64,000 bases of DNA, from positions 528,018 to 592,017 of the forward strand of contig NZ_JACHZB010000001.1 of NCBI RefSeq assembly GCF_014193255.1. Reading direction: 5' to 3'. A program made the position numbers and the translations under genes. Source of the stretch: Rhizobium sp. BK196. GTDB lineage: Bacteria > Pseudomonadota > Alphaproteobacteria > Rhizobiales > Rhizobiaceae. Of the stretch, positions 43,901 to 51,709 are shown one piece after another. Each line of letters opens with the position of its first letter. Positions within the stretch are counted from its first letter, which is position 1. The notes under the pieces were generated by a model. The model was given only the letters and a program-made list of their open reading frames with translations. It did no database searches and was not told the DNA's origin.

Positions 43901-45099
43901 GCTGATTTGAAGGAGACGGCGCGAGACAGCACCCTGCCATCCACCTCCGGCAGGGCGACATTCATACCGAGATCGCGCGCCGACAGTCCCTGCGACGAAC
44001 CGGCCCAGGCCTCCCGCGACGAGGCGGAAAAGATCGCCTGCAGCACGATGGCATCGTTGGCTTCCAACACCGTTGGCTCGCGATCGGCGCCGGGTGCGGA
44101 GACGGCAAAGCCCGTCGTGTTGATGACAACGTCAGGTTTGAGATCGGCGAAGATAGCTTCGAGGATGCCCTGGGAAACGGGGTCCTTGAGGCTGTAGGCA
44201 AAGATCGGCAACGGGCGAAGGCCCTGTGCCTGCAGGGTTTCGATCAGGGCCTCGACGGGGCGGGTTTCACCGCTCTGGACGAGGGCGCGGTAGAAGGCGA
44301 TGGCGACAACAGGTGCTGCCTGTCCCTTCTCCCCAGCGGGGGTCCGGAGGACGGGTCGAGACCCGTGGCTCGACCCCGGCTGGTGGCCCGGAGGGTCGGA
44401 TGAGGGGGCCACCCCGCAAACATCAACGTCGCGCTCCCACTGCTCACTCCTTGCGTCGCTCGCCCCCCTCATCTGCCCTATCGGGCATCTTCTCCCCGCT
44501 GGGGAGAAGAACGAACCAGCAAGCTTCCGCCACTCCTCCACCCCAACAAGCCCCCGCCCCGGCCACCAGATCCCCGCCTTCATCAACGGCGCAGCCGGCG
44601 CCGGTTTCTCCGAACCCGAGAGCATCGCCGAAGCATAGGCCAGAAAGCCCCGCGCATTGGCGTCACCGCCCTCGATCAGATATGCCCACAGCGCATTCAG
44701 ATCCTCGAGCGCCACATTGGAAAACGGCGTCAACCCCGCATCCGGCCGCGCATCCCCCGGCAGCACTGCAATCAGCGCCCCGTTCCGGGCGGCGACCGCA
44801 TGCAATGCCTCCAGCGCGTAGTGAAAGTAGCTCGCGCCCCCGAGCGCCCGCACGATGATCAGCTTCGCATGCCGCGCCGTCCGATCGACATAGCTATCGA
44901 CCGACATCGGATGCTTCAGGCTCATCAGGCTCGCAAGCCGCAAGCTATGCCCGCTCGCCCCGCCGGCATGAGCCTCGGCGATCGCCGCAAGCTCAGTATC
45001 GGCAGCCGAGAGGAACAGGATATCGCCCGGCGACTGGCCGAGGTCGATGGCCTCATCCCCGTCGCTGATCGTTCCCTGTTGAGCCAGAAGCAGATGCAT
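40981..45099 (-). CDS. cobN: Cobaltochelatase subunit CobN with two in-frame repeat insertions
   Basis: The product is 1372 residues. It is the large ATP-dependent subunit that, with CobS and CobT, inserts cobalt into hydrogenobyrinic acid diamide. Core motifs (HMGKHGNLEWLPGKALALSE near 611; SYAYGAGEEGQAE near the C-terminus) are intact. Two stretches do not look like CobN: residues ~196-260 and ~797-859, rich in Pro/Gly/Ser/Arg. They coincide with palindromic repeats at 44326-44509 and 42531-42698. Known CobN proteins are near 1270 residues, so the excess of roughly 100 matches the two inserts. It starts 9 bases after cobW. Confidence 0.93.
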   Translation of the reverse strand: MHLLLAQQGTISDGDEAIDLGQSPGDILFLSAADTELAAIAEAHAGGASGHSLRLASLMSLKHPMSVDSYVDRTARHAKLIIVRALGGASYFHYALEALHAVAARNGALIAVLPGDARPDAGLTPFSNVALEDLNALWAYLIEGGDANARGFLAYASAMLSGSEKPAPAAPLMKAGIWWPGRGLVGVEEWRKLAGSFFSPAGRRCPIGQMRGASDARSEQWERDVDVCGVAPSSDPPGHQPGSSHGSRPVLRTPAGEKGQAAPVVAIAFYRALVQSGETRPVEALIETLQAQGLRPLPIFAYSLKDPVSQGILEAIFADLKPDVVINTTGFAVSAPGADREPTVLEANDAIVLQAIFSASSREAWAGSSQGLSARDLGMNVALPEVDGRVLSRAVSFKSAARYDAAVEANIVSSEPDAGRMKYVAALAANWARLRQTPAESRRVALVMANYPNRDGRLGNGVGLDTPGGTIEVMRAMERAGYPVADIPCDGDALIGHLMAGPTNTGFDGKVVRETLSLSRYNDFLESLPAQIQDEVNARWGAPESDPYVRDGAFALPFARFGDLLIGIQPARGYNIDPKESYHSPDLVPPHGYFAFYAFLREEFGADAVIHMGKHGNLEWLPGKALALSEACYPEAILGPLPHLYPFIVNDPGEGTQAKRRTAAVIIDHLTPPLTRAESYGPLKDLEALVDEYYEASGGDPRRIRLLSRQILELVADIGLDRDAGISKGEAEGEALKKLDAYLCDLKEMQIRDGLHVFGVSPEGRLLTDLTVALARVPRGLGEGGDASLQRAIAGDVLKKTSPTVSGVEPRVSTRPSDPHKGEGLAGCTVSISHTAAEVAASAAASPSPLWGGVGEGASFDPLDCDMAAPWTGSRPPILADVLDAPWRTNGDTVERVELLAAKLVSGELACPPLWSLTKAVLDEIEARLKPSILACGPAEITSLLRGLDGRFVPPGPSGAPTRGRPDVLPTGRNFYSVDSRAVPTPAAYELGKKSAELLIRRYVQDHGEWPVSFGLTAWGTSNMRTGGDDIAQALALIGVKPVWDMASRRVTGYEIVPPAMLRRPRVDVTLRISGFFRDAFPEQIALFDKAIRAVGALDEDAVDNPIAERMRGEAARLTAAGLDEKAAAKRAGYRIFGSKPGAYGAGLQALIDEKGWERRADLAEAYLVWGSYAYGAGEEGQAERGIFEERLRSIQAVVQNQDNREHDLLDSDDYYQFEGGMAAAAEALGGVLPTIYHNDHSRPEKPVIRSLEEEIGRVVRGRVINPKWIEGVMRHGYKGAFEIAATVDYLFAFAATTGAVGNHHFEAVYQAFVADPKVRDFMAEKNPAAFSEMKERLVEAIDRKLWTPRSNSAQFDLSEHNETKKRAGSHE
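42531..42698. repeat. RIME-like repeat inserted in cobN (second insert)
   Basis: Ends are CCTCCCCAACC (42531) and GGTTGGGGAGG (42698), an 11-bp perfect inverted repeat, with nested ccctccccacaaggg-type and cccttgtggggg arms. The internal module gtccgaaggacgggtc to ggctcgacccc is at 42646-42682. It is read through as about 60 residues of CobN. Confidence 0.85.
44326..44509. repeat. RIME-like repeat inserted in cobN (first insert)
   Basis: The ends CTTCTCCCCAGCGGGG (44326) and CCCCGCTGGGGAGAAG (44509) are a perfect 16-bp inverted repeat. The internal module matches those at 15776 and 42646, and 'ggatgagggggc'/'gccccctcatctgcc' blocks match the repeat at 921-1078. It is translated as about 60 residues of CobN. 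Confidence 0.88.
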
Positions 45100-45108
45100 C
45101 GAAACCCC

Positions 45109-46155
45109 TTAGACCAGCGCCACGATCGCCTTGCGCACAGCGTCCTGATCCATCTCGTGCAGGCCGATGACGACGAGGCGCGTGCTGCGCGCTTCGCCCT
45201 GCGCCCAGGCGCGGTCGAAATACTGGTCGATACGGGCACCCACGGCCTGCAGCTGCAGGCGCATCGGCTTACCGGAGACGTCTATGAAGCCCTTGAGGCG
45301 CAGCACGTCATGCTCGGCGATGATGCCCTTCAGCTTCTCGACGAAACCTGCAGTATCCGAGACAGCGCCAAGCTCAACGACGAAGCTGTCGAATTCGTCG
45401 TGATCATGCGGCTCGCCATCCTCATGTTCCAGCTCATGATGAGATTTGCGGTTGACCACATCACCTTCCGTGCCGATGCCGAGGCCGAGCAGTACGCTTG
45501 CCGGCACCTCGCCGTTTTTCGCTTCGATCATGACAGGCTTGCGGGCAATGCGCGAGGCGACTTCGCTCTTCACGCGGCCGAGCCCGTCCGCGTCGATCAG
45601 ATCGGTCTTGTTGAGCACGATCAGGTCGGCGCAGGTCAGCTGATCCTCGAACAGTTCCTCGATCGGGCTTTCATGATCGAGCGATTCATCCTCGACACGG
45701 CGCGCATCGACGGCATCGTGGTCATCGGCAAAACGCCCAGCGGCAACGGCCGCACTATCGACCACGGTGATGACGCCATCGACGGTGACTTCGCTGCGGA
45801 TATCCGGCCAGTTGAAGGCGGCGACGAGCGGCTGCGGCAGTGCAAGGCCCGAGGTTTCGATGACGATATGGTCCGGGCGCTGCTCGCGCTCCAGAAGCTT
45901 CGTCATGGTCGGAATGAAATCGTCGGCCACGGTGCAGCAGATGCAGCCATTGGTGAGCTCGATGATGTCATCCTCGGTGCAATTCTCCGCCCCGCAGCCC
46001 TTCAGCACGTCGCCATCGACGCCGAGATCGCCGAATTCGTTGATGATGAGCGCGATCTTTTTGCCGCCGGCATTGGTGAGCAGGTTGCGGATCATCGTTG
46101 TCTTGCCGGCGCCGAGAAAGCCGGTGATGACGGTTGCGGGGATTTTCTGCTGCAT
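45109..46155 (-). CDS. cobW: CobW GTPase / metallochaperone
   Basis: The product is 348 residues, G3E family. The P-loop is GFLGAGKTT, the metal-binding motif is NGCICC, and the guanine-specificity motif is VLNKTDLID. A His/Asp-rich stretch (HHELEHEDGEPHDHDEFD) in the linker adds metal-binding capacity. It is thought to deliver cobalt to the CobNST chelatase. It lies 4 bases after cobP and 9 bases before cobN. Confidence 0.95.
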   Translation of the reverse strand: MQQKIPATVITGFLGAGKTTMIRNLLTNAGGKKIALIINEFGDLGVDGDVLKGCGAENCTEDDIIELTNGCICCTVADDFIPTMTKLLEREQRPDHIVIETSGLALPQPLVAAFNWPDIRSEVTVDGVITVVDSAAVAAGRFADDHDAVDARRVEDESLDHESPIEELFEDQLTCADLIVLNKTDLIDADGLGRVKSEVASRIARKPVMIEAKNGEVPASVLLGLGIGTEGDVVNRKSHHELEHEDGEPHDHDEFDSFVVELGAVSDTAGFVEKLKGIIAEHDVLRLKGFIDVSGKPMRLQLQAVGARIDQYFDRAWAQGEARSTRLVVIGLHEMDQDAVRKAIVALV

Positions 46156-46159
46156 GGAA

Positions 46160-46669
46160 CTAACCCTTCATTTTCAGCGGCAGACCCGCTGCGATAAAAT
46201 AAACATCCGAGGCCGAAGCCGCGATCATCTGGTGCAGCCGGCCTGCATGGTCGCGAAACTCCCGCGCCATGCGGTTCGCGGGCACGATGCCGAGGCCGAC
46301 TTCATTGGAAACGATGACGAGCCGCGCCTTTGCCTGCGGCAGAAAGGCAGCAAGGGCGGCAGATTGGACAGCGATATCGCGCCCTTCCATCATCAGGTTG
46401 GTCAGCCACAGCGTCAGGCAATCGACGAGGATAGCCGTGCCCTCCGCGTCGATGGCCGCGAGGCGTTCAGTAAGATCGAGCGGCTCCTCATGCGTGGTCC
46501 AGGCGGGGCCGCGATCGGCTCTGTGCTGGTCGATGCGCGCCTGCATCTCGTCGTCCCAGGCGCGGCCGGTGGCGATGTAGTGGCGCTCGAGACCGCTTGC
46601 GGTGATGAGATTTTCGGCGAAGCGGGATTTGCCGGAACGGGCGCCGCCGAGGATGAAGGTGGCAGTCAT
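46160..46669 (-). CDS. cobP: Adenosylcobinamide kinase / guanylyltransferase
   Basis: The product is 169 residues. Walker A is [35 protein letters not shown] and [22 protein letters not shown] are the CobU/CobP signatures. It phosphorylates adenosylcobinamide and transfers GMP to it in nucleotide-loop assembly. It is the first gene of the operon, about 370 bases downstream of the B12 box of the riboswitch. Confidence 0.95.
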   Translation of the reverse strand: MTATFILGGARSGKSRFAENLITASGLERHYIATGRAWDDEMQARIDQHRADRGPAWTTHEEPLDLTERLAAIDAEGTAILVDCLTLWLTNLMMEGRDIAVQSAALAAFLPQAKARLVIVSNEVGLGIVPANRMAREFRDHAGRLHQMIAASASDVYFIAAGLPLKMKG

Positions 46670-47035
46670 GACGACACCGCCCGTTGAGAATGGGCACGGC
46701 CTCCTCTACTTCCCTCATTCCTGTGCCTGTCACAGGAATCCAGCCACGGCGCCTCTGCGCCGTGAATGAATCCATGCCAATGTGAAATGAGTCTAGTGTG
46801 TCCAAGGACTTGGCCACGCTGGATTCCTGTGACAAGCACAGGAATGAGGGAGGAGAGAAAAACACGCGCCGGCTGACGTCCAATGACAGGCACCAAGGCT
46901 CCATCATTTCGAGCTCCCGGCCGACGATCTCTTATACGCACCACCGGAGGCAGCGCTGAATAACATCCTTCAGCCAAGACAACCTCCGTGCTGGCAGCGG
47001 GCAAAACGCCCAATTGGGCATTATGCCCGGCACGG
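46670..47035 (-). other. cobP leader between riboswitch and start codon
   Basis: No gene is supported. The segment next to the riboswitch has overlapping hairpins GCCCAATTGGGC and GGGC-gtttt-GCCC (near 46998-47025), a possible expression platform. The rest is largely the 139-base palindromic element. Confidence 0.5.
46712..46850. repeat. 139-base repeat with 33-base inverted ends
   Basis: The left end (CCCTCATTCCTGTGC, then TGTCACAGGAATCCAGC) and the right end (GCTGGATTCCTGTGACA, then GCACAGGAATGAGGG) are inverted copies over 33 bases with one mismatch. A gcgcc/ggcgc hairpin lies inside. It is a non-coding, MITE-like rhizobial repeat in the leader of the cobP operon. Confidence 0.85.
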
Positions 47036-47400
47036 ATGGCAGGTCTCCTGGCTCGCAGTTCTCGGCCGCGACAGGGGCAGACCGTTTCCGGTCGCCCCTG
47101 ATCGTGCCAGCGGATCTGCCTCGCCTTCCCGGCTGCATCTCGTGAAAGGACGGACGATTCGTAGAAAGAGAGGCGTCCTGCCCCGGCTGATCACGATGCA
47201 TTTCCAGTGGCTTTTCCGGCACTTCTTCCACCTTGCCCGCTTGCAGAATGCAAGACCGTCGGCGCAGCAGTCGAAATACCGGACGGAAGACCCTGACTGC
47301 TCTACAGTCGCGGGGTCGGCTGTGATGAAGGCGCCCGGCTTGGGTCCGCCCCGTCACATTCCCTTTTCATCCGGAAGGCGTGAGGCCGATCCGGAACCAT
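47036..47400 (-). ncRNA. Cobalamin (AdoCbl) riboswitch
   Basis: Read on the minus strand, the 3' end holds the B12 box GCCAGGAGACCTGCC (47038-47053). Upstream are the core GGGAATGTGACGG near 47364, CCCCGCGACTGT near 47305, GCCACTGG near 47205 and CCGGGAAGGC near 47125. The core-to-box distance is about 320 bases, longer than a usual class-I riboswitch, because of extra sequence between GCCACTGG and GGGAAGGC and before the B12 box. It should switch off cobP-cobW-cobN-cobO when adenosylcobalamin is abundant. The 5' limit is approximate. Confidence 0.88.
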
Positions 47401-47619
47401 CCATTATGTGGATCCATGGTTAAGCGCGTGCAACCCCCATGTCAATTGCCGCGCAACGTCCCGCTCATGTTCATCTTGACTTACACGACCACATTGTCGT
47501 CTTTAATCAAAGGCTTACGTCACAAAAACTTTACGCCTCCGTCGGTATTTTGCGGCAATTGCCGCCCATGCGGATGCCGGCTCCGCCCTTGACCCCCACT
47601 CCTGCCGCCTACTTTCCCC

Positions 47620-49413
47620 ATGATGCTCTCCCGAATGGATATTCGCCGCCTCGGCCCTCTTGGCACAGCCTTCGATCCGGGACGCCTGCGCGCGCTCATT
47701 CGCCACAGCGAGGTGGGCATGGTCTTTGCCGGCGCGCTTGTCGGCATCGTATCGGGGCTTGCAGTCACTGCCATGAGCTATGTCTCGGAAGAGATGCACA
47801 GCCTGATCTTCGGCATAGACGGCACGACGAGGCTCAGCGCCTCGCAGATCGACAGCAAGTTTCTACTGATGACCGCCCCGGTTGCCGGCGGCATGCTGCT
47901 CGGCCTCTTGCTCTTCATTCTCGCCAAATGGCGCAAGAAGCCGATGGTCGACCCGATCGAGGCCAATGCCCTGCACGGCGGCCGCCTCTCGCTGACGGAC
48001 AGCATCCTCGTCGCCATCCAGAACCTCATTTCCAACGGCTTCGGCGCATCCGTCGGCCTGGAAGCCGGTTATACGCAGCTTGCGGCCGGCATCGCCTCCA
48101 AATTCGGCCTGAAACTGCAGCTGCGCCGCGCTGACATGCGCGTCCTCGTCGGCTGCGGCGCGGCCGGTGCGATTGCTGCCGCCTTCAACGCGCCGCTGAC
48201 CGGGGCCTTCTACGCCTTCGAGCTGATCATCGGCACCTACACCATCATCTCGCTAACGCCTGTCGTCGTCTCGGCGCTTGTCGCAACCCTTGTTGCGCGC
48301 CTTCTTGCCGGCAGCGATTTCATTATCGATGTCGGCAGTTTCGGCGTTGTCCAGCCGGCGGACTACGTGCCGGCCATCGCGCTCGGCGCCTTCTGCGCCG
48401 GCGTCGGCATCCTCATCATGCAAGGCGTCTCCTTCGTCGAGGAACTGGCGCGCAAGAGCTCCATCGCACTGCCCTTCCGCCCGGCGCTCGGCGGCATCGT
48501 CGTCGGCCTGCTGGCGCTGGTCTCGCCGCAGGTGCTGGCCGCCGGCCACGGCGCGCTGCATCTGAACCTCTCCCACGAGATCACGATTCCTGCTTTGATC
48601 GGCCTCTTCCTTCTGAAATCGGTGGCATCCGCCGTCTCCATCGGCTCCGGCTTCAGGGGTGGCCTGTTCTTCGCCTCGCTTTTCATGGGCGCGCTGCTCG
48701 GCAAGCTCTTTGCCTATTCCGCCCCCTATTTCGCCGATGCGACGCTGACGCCCGTAATCTATGCCGTGGTCGGCATGAGTTCGCTCGCCGTCGCCGTCAT
48801 CGGCGGGCCGCTGACAATGACCTTCCTGGCGCTGGAGATCACCGGCGACTTTCCGATCACCGCGCTGGTGCTCGCCGCCGTCATCACCTCCTCGCTCGTG
48901 GTGCGCACGACCTTCGGCTACTCCTTCGCCACATGGCGCTTTCACTTGCGCGGCGAAAGCATCCGCAGCGCTCATGATGTCGGCTGGATCCGCAATCTCA
49001 CCGTCGACAAGCTGATGCGTTCAGACGTGAAGAGCGCAAAACTCGGGATAACGCTGGACGCATTCAAGGAGGCTTTCCCCATCGGCTCGACGCAGCGTGT
49101 CATCCTCGTCGATGAGGGCGACAAATATGCCGGCCTCGTTCTCGTGCCGGAAATCTACGCAAACCCCACCAGCGCGCAGGACGAAGCCCAGAATCTCGGC
49201 GATTTCATCCGCTATAAGAACGATTTCCTGCAGCCGCAGATGAACGCCAAACAGGCGGCCGCGATCTTCGACAAGACGGAAAGCGAAGCGCTCGCCGTCG
49301 TCAACAACCTCATCGAGCGCAAGGTAATCGGCCAGCTCAGCGAAAGCCACACGCTGCGCCGCTACAGCGAAGAACTCGACCGTCGGCGCCGCGAGGTGTC
49401 AGGCGAGATCTGA
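47620..49413 (+). CDS. ClC family chloride channel / transporter
   Basis: The product is 597 residues with 10-12 membrane helices. The selectivity regions read GFGASVGLEAGYTQ (GREGP in classical ClC), GCGAAGAIAAAFNAPLTGAFYAFE, and GSGFRGGLFFASLF. The cytoplasmic end contains a CBS-like domain (LTVDKLMRSDVKSAKLG). The gating Glu is retained as GLE. It moves chloride, possibly coupled to protons. The start may be ATG 47620, 47623 or 47635; none has a clear ribosome site. It is convergent with the cyclase gene (15-base overlap). Confidence 0.9.
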   Translation: MMLSRMDIRRLGPLGTAFDPGRLRALIRHSEVGMVFAGALVGIVSGLAVTAMSYVSEEMHSLIFGIDGTTRLSASQIDSKFLLMTAPVAGGMLLGLLLFILAKWRKKPMVDPIEANALHGGRLSLTDSILVAIQNLISNGFGASVGLEAGYTQLAAGIASKFGLKLQLRRADMRVLVGCGAAGAIAAAFNAPLTGAFYAFELIIGTYTIISLTPVVVSALVATLVARLLAGSDFIIDVGSFGVVQPADYVPAIALGAFCAGVGILIMQGVSFVEELARKSSIALPFRPALGGIVVGLLALVSPQVLAAGHGALHLNLSHEITIPALIGLFLLKSVASAVSIGSGFRGGLFFASLFMGALLGKLFAYSAPYFADATLTPVIYAVVGMSSLAVAVIGGPLTMTFLALEITGDFPITALVLAAVITSSLVVRTTFGYSFATWRFHLRGESIRSAHDVGWIRNLTVDKLMRSDVKSAKLGITLDAFKEAFPIGSTQRVILVDEGDKYAGLVLVPEIYANPTSAQDEAQNLGDFIRYKNDFLQPQMNAKQAAAIFDKTESEALAVVNNLIERKVIGQLSESHTLRRYSEELDRRRREVSGEI

Positions 49414-50550
49414 GGCTTTTGCCGCCGATTTTCGAGCCGATGCCACAATCGGATCCGCGAGCTTGAACACGTCGGCCTTCTTCGAAACGCCGCGCAACTC
49501 GAACGATCCCAGGCGTTCGCAGGCGACACCGCAGGCAGCCGCGAAGCTTTCCGACATCAGAAGCGGCTGGCCAAGTTCGCCGCAGAGTTTCTCGATCCGC
49601 GAGGCCTCGTTGACGGCCCTGCCGATCACGGTGAAGTCGAGCCTGCCGCGGGCGCCGATATTTCCGTAAAACACTTCTCCGAGGTGCAGGACGACGTCGA
49701 CACCGATGTCAGGCCCACCCTTGCCTGTCCGCTCCCGGTTCAGCGCCTCGTTGGCCTTCAGCATGTTCCGGGCCGAGGCGAGCGCTGCACGGCAAGCCTT
49801 TTCGGGATCATCCCCTTCCCCGCTGCCGATCGGAAAGATCGCCAGCACGCTGTCGCCCATGAATTTGAGGATCTCTCCGGAATTCTCCTCGACATGCCGA
49901 CCGATCAACTCGAAATGCGCATCCAGAAACCCGGCGATTTCGCCCGGCTGATAGACCTCGGTCAATGCTGTGAAATTCCGGAGATCGGCAAGCAGGATCG
50001 CAGCATTGATGGATCCGCCCTTGCCTCTCTGCGCCTCGCCTGCAAGGATGCGTGCGCTTGTCCTGGCGCCCGTGTAGACGGCCAGGATATCGGCGGCGGT
50101 TTTCGATGCGGCCATGCGGTAGCAGGCAAGCCCCAGAGCCGGAATAAGCTCTGCGACGGTCGTCAGCTGCTCGTCGGAAAATCCGCCCGATGCGTCGCTG
50201 GTCAGCGCCAGGCTGAAGCCGCGCAACGCGACCTCCTTCGGAAACTCGAAAATGCTGATCACGTGATCCGTGCCCCCGGCAAGCGCGAATTCCTTGAGCC
50301 GCGGGTACTCGAGCCCCTCTCCGTCCGCCAAATTCCAGCGCCCCTTTCTTTCACCGCGGCTCAGCAGATGGAATGTCGGCGTTCTCTCGAAGTTGCGCTC
50401 TTCGATCCCGCCGTGTTCGGAATTTTCGATGGTCGTTGTCCCACCTCGCACGAAATTGGCTGAGACGCCGCGGTACATCGGATGAAGGGACGGCATCGTT
50501 ATACTGGCCCGCCAGATCGGAAAGCCCTCCGCGATCAGCCGCTCGCACAA
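49399..50550 (-). CDS. Class III adenylate/guanylate cyclase
   Basis: The product is at least 383 residues. The catalytic domain is C-terminal: AAILLADLRNFTALTE with the metal Asp, LKFMGDSVLAIFP with the second Asp, and RGRLDFTVIGRAVNEASRIEKL with the transition-state Asn/Arg. The N-terminal ~170 residues are a domain common in rhizobial cyclases (RASITMPSLHPMYRG). The only conventional start in frame is TTG 50550, but family-like sequence (HIHWLIEQGISSEH) continues upstream without ATG; see findings. It makes cyclic nucleotide in the cytoplasm. Confidence 0.85.
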   Translation of the reverse strand: MCERLIAEGFPIWRASITMPSLHPMYRGVSANFVRGGTTTIENSEHGGIEERNFERTPTFHLLSRGERKGRWNLADGEGLEYPRLKEFALAGGTDHVISIFEFPKEVALRGFSLALTSDASGGFSDEQLTTVAELIPALGLACYRMAASKTAADILAVYTGARTSARILAGEAQRGKGGSINAAILLADLRNFTALTEVYQPGEIAGFLDAHFELIGRHVEENSGEILKFMGDSVLAIFPIGSGEGDDPEKACRAALASARNMLKANEALNRERTGKGGPDIGVDVVLHLGEVFYGNIGARGRLDFTVIGRAVNEASRIEKLCGELGQPLLMSESFAAACGVACERLGSFELRGVSKKADVFKLADPIVASARKSAAKASDLA

Positions 50551-50737
50551 GCCTGCAACGAGGTCGCCAATATGCTCGCTCGAGATTCCCTGCTCTATAA
50601 GCCAATGAATATGATCGCTAATTTTGGAATCTCCACATGGACCGTCACAATCCTATGATCGCGAAATCGGGCGAATGGGCGGCGTTTCCGAACCGCGCCG
50701 CCGCACCATCAGGAGATCGCCGCGCCGGCTGAAGTTG

Positions 50738-51037
50738 CTAGCCATCGAGTCCAGCGACGACGACCGCCGGGCAGGCACGCAGAGAATGATACCTGGCATC
50801 ATCTTCATTCGCCTGTTTTACCTCGTCATACCACTCGCGCGCGATGGAGGCGGTGCGGAATTCGATGATGACGAGCCTGTTCATCTGACGGTCTCCCTGA
50901 ACCGCCTGGACCTTGCCTCCACAGGATCGGACGTTGCCTCCATGGAACGCCACGTCAGGTGATATGCATGCGAGATAATCATCGATCGCCTGATCTTCGA
51001 TATCGGGATGGATTTCGAGAATGAAATACGCGCTCAT
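50738..51037 (-). CDS. DUF1330-like small protein
   Basis: The product is 99 residues with a ferredoxin-like (dimeric alpha-beta barrel) pattern: MSAYFILEIHPDIEDQAIDDYLA, then VIIEFRTASIAREWYDEVKQAN and a final YHSLRACPAVVVAGLDG. These are typical of DUF1330/NIPSNAP-like proteins. Function unknown. It is divergent from the MarR regulator and shares the intergenic dyad at 51102-51135, so it is probably the MarR target. Confidence 0.8.
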   Translation of the reverse strand: MSAYFILEIHPDIEDQAIDDYLACISPDVAFHGGNVRSCGGKVQAVQGDRQMNRLVIIEFRTASIAREWYDEVKQANEDDARYHSLRACPAVVVAGLDG

Positions 51038-51101
51038 CGATCTCTGCCTCTGACAGGGCCGGACAGCGATGCGAGAGTATCGACATGACGCCGACGATTA
51101 C

Positions 51102-51135
51102 TTAGAATATCGAAACAATTAGTTCGGAGATCTAA
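51102..51135. promoter_or_regulatory. Dyad between DUF1330 and MarR genes, likely MarR operator
   Basis: TTAGA-n4-CGAA and TTCG-n4-TCTAA are mirrored exactly about 51118.5. The site overlaps the region just upstream of the marR start and is about 65 bases from the DUF1330 start. Confidence 0.6.
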
Positions 51136-51140
51136 ACGTT

Positions 51141-51635
51141 TTGCCGCAAAAGTCAACCGGCCGCCTCGCGCGCTACATTCCGACGGTCCAGCTGTTTTCG
51201 GCCAGGCTCGTGCTGTTCCATCAGAAGATGGCCGAAAAGGTTGGTTTGACCGGCACCGAATTCAAGTGCTTCCGTCTGCTGGAGCAACTCGGCCCGCTGT
51301 CCATGACGGCCCTGTCGCGCGAGGTCGGGTTGAAGGTCGGAACGGTCAGCGGATTGATCGACAAGCTCGAGGCGACCGGCTTCGTCGTCAGGCGACGCGA
51401 TAAGACGGACAAGCGCCGCCTTGTCCTGGTTGCCTGTCCCGAGGCCTCGGCACGCGCCAGCTCGCTCTATGAGGAGCATGGCGAGGCGATGGCCGCACTG
51501 CTGGAGACCTACAGTGAGGCCGAGTTTAATCTGCTGCTGACGTTCCTGACCGATATCGGCAATGTCCTCGCCCGGACCTCATCCGCAACATCGGAAGAAC
51601 CGCCTCCTGAACCAATCTCCACACGTTCAGAGTAG
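51141..51635 (+). CDS. MarR family transcriptional regulator
   Basis: The product is 164 residues. The winged helix is LTGTEFKCFRLLEQLGPLSMTALSREVGLKVGTVSGLIDKLEATGFVVRRRDKTDKRRLVLVA, with the wing Asp-Lys-Arg. Dimer helices flank it. The start is TTG 51141, weakly supported by GGAG; no ATG lies before the domain. It likely represses itself and the divergent DUF1330 gene through the dyad between them. Confidence 0.85.
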   Translation: MPQKSTGRLARYIPTVQLFSARLVLFHQKMAEKVGLTGTEFKCFRLLEQLGPLSMTALSREVGLKVGTVSGLIDKLEATGFVVRRRDKTDKRRLVLVACPEASARASSLYEEHGEAMAALLETYSEAEFNLLLTFLTDIGNVLARTSSATSEEPPPEPISTRSE

Positions 51636-51709
51636 AAGCAGCACAAATGCCGCTAGGATCGTGGCGGACATTTCCGCTCACATCCTGACCGTCATGCCGC
51701 CGTCCACGG

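Noticed and set aside
46666..47013. 115-codon minus-strand frame in the cobP leader
   Set aside because: Runs through the 139-base repeat and the riboswitch platform; no protein-like features.
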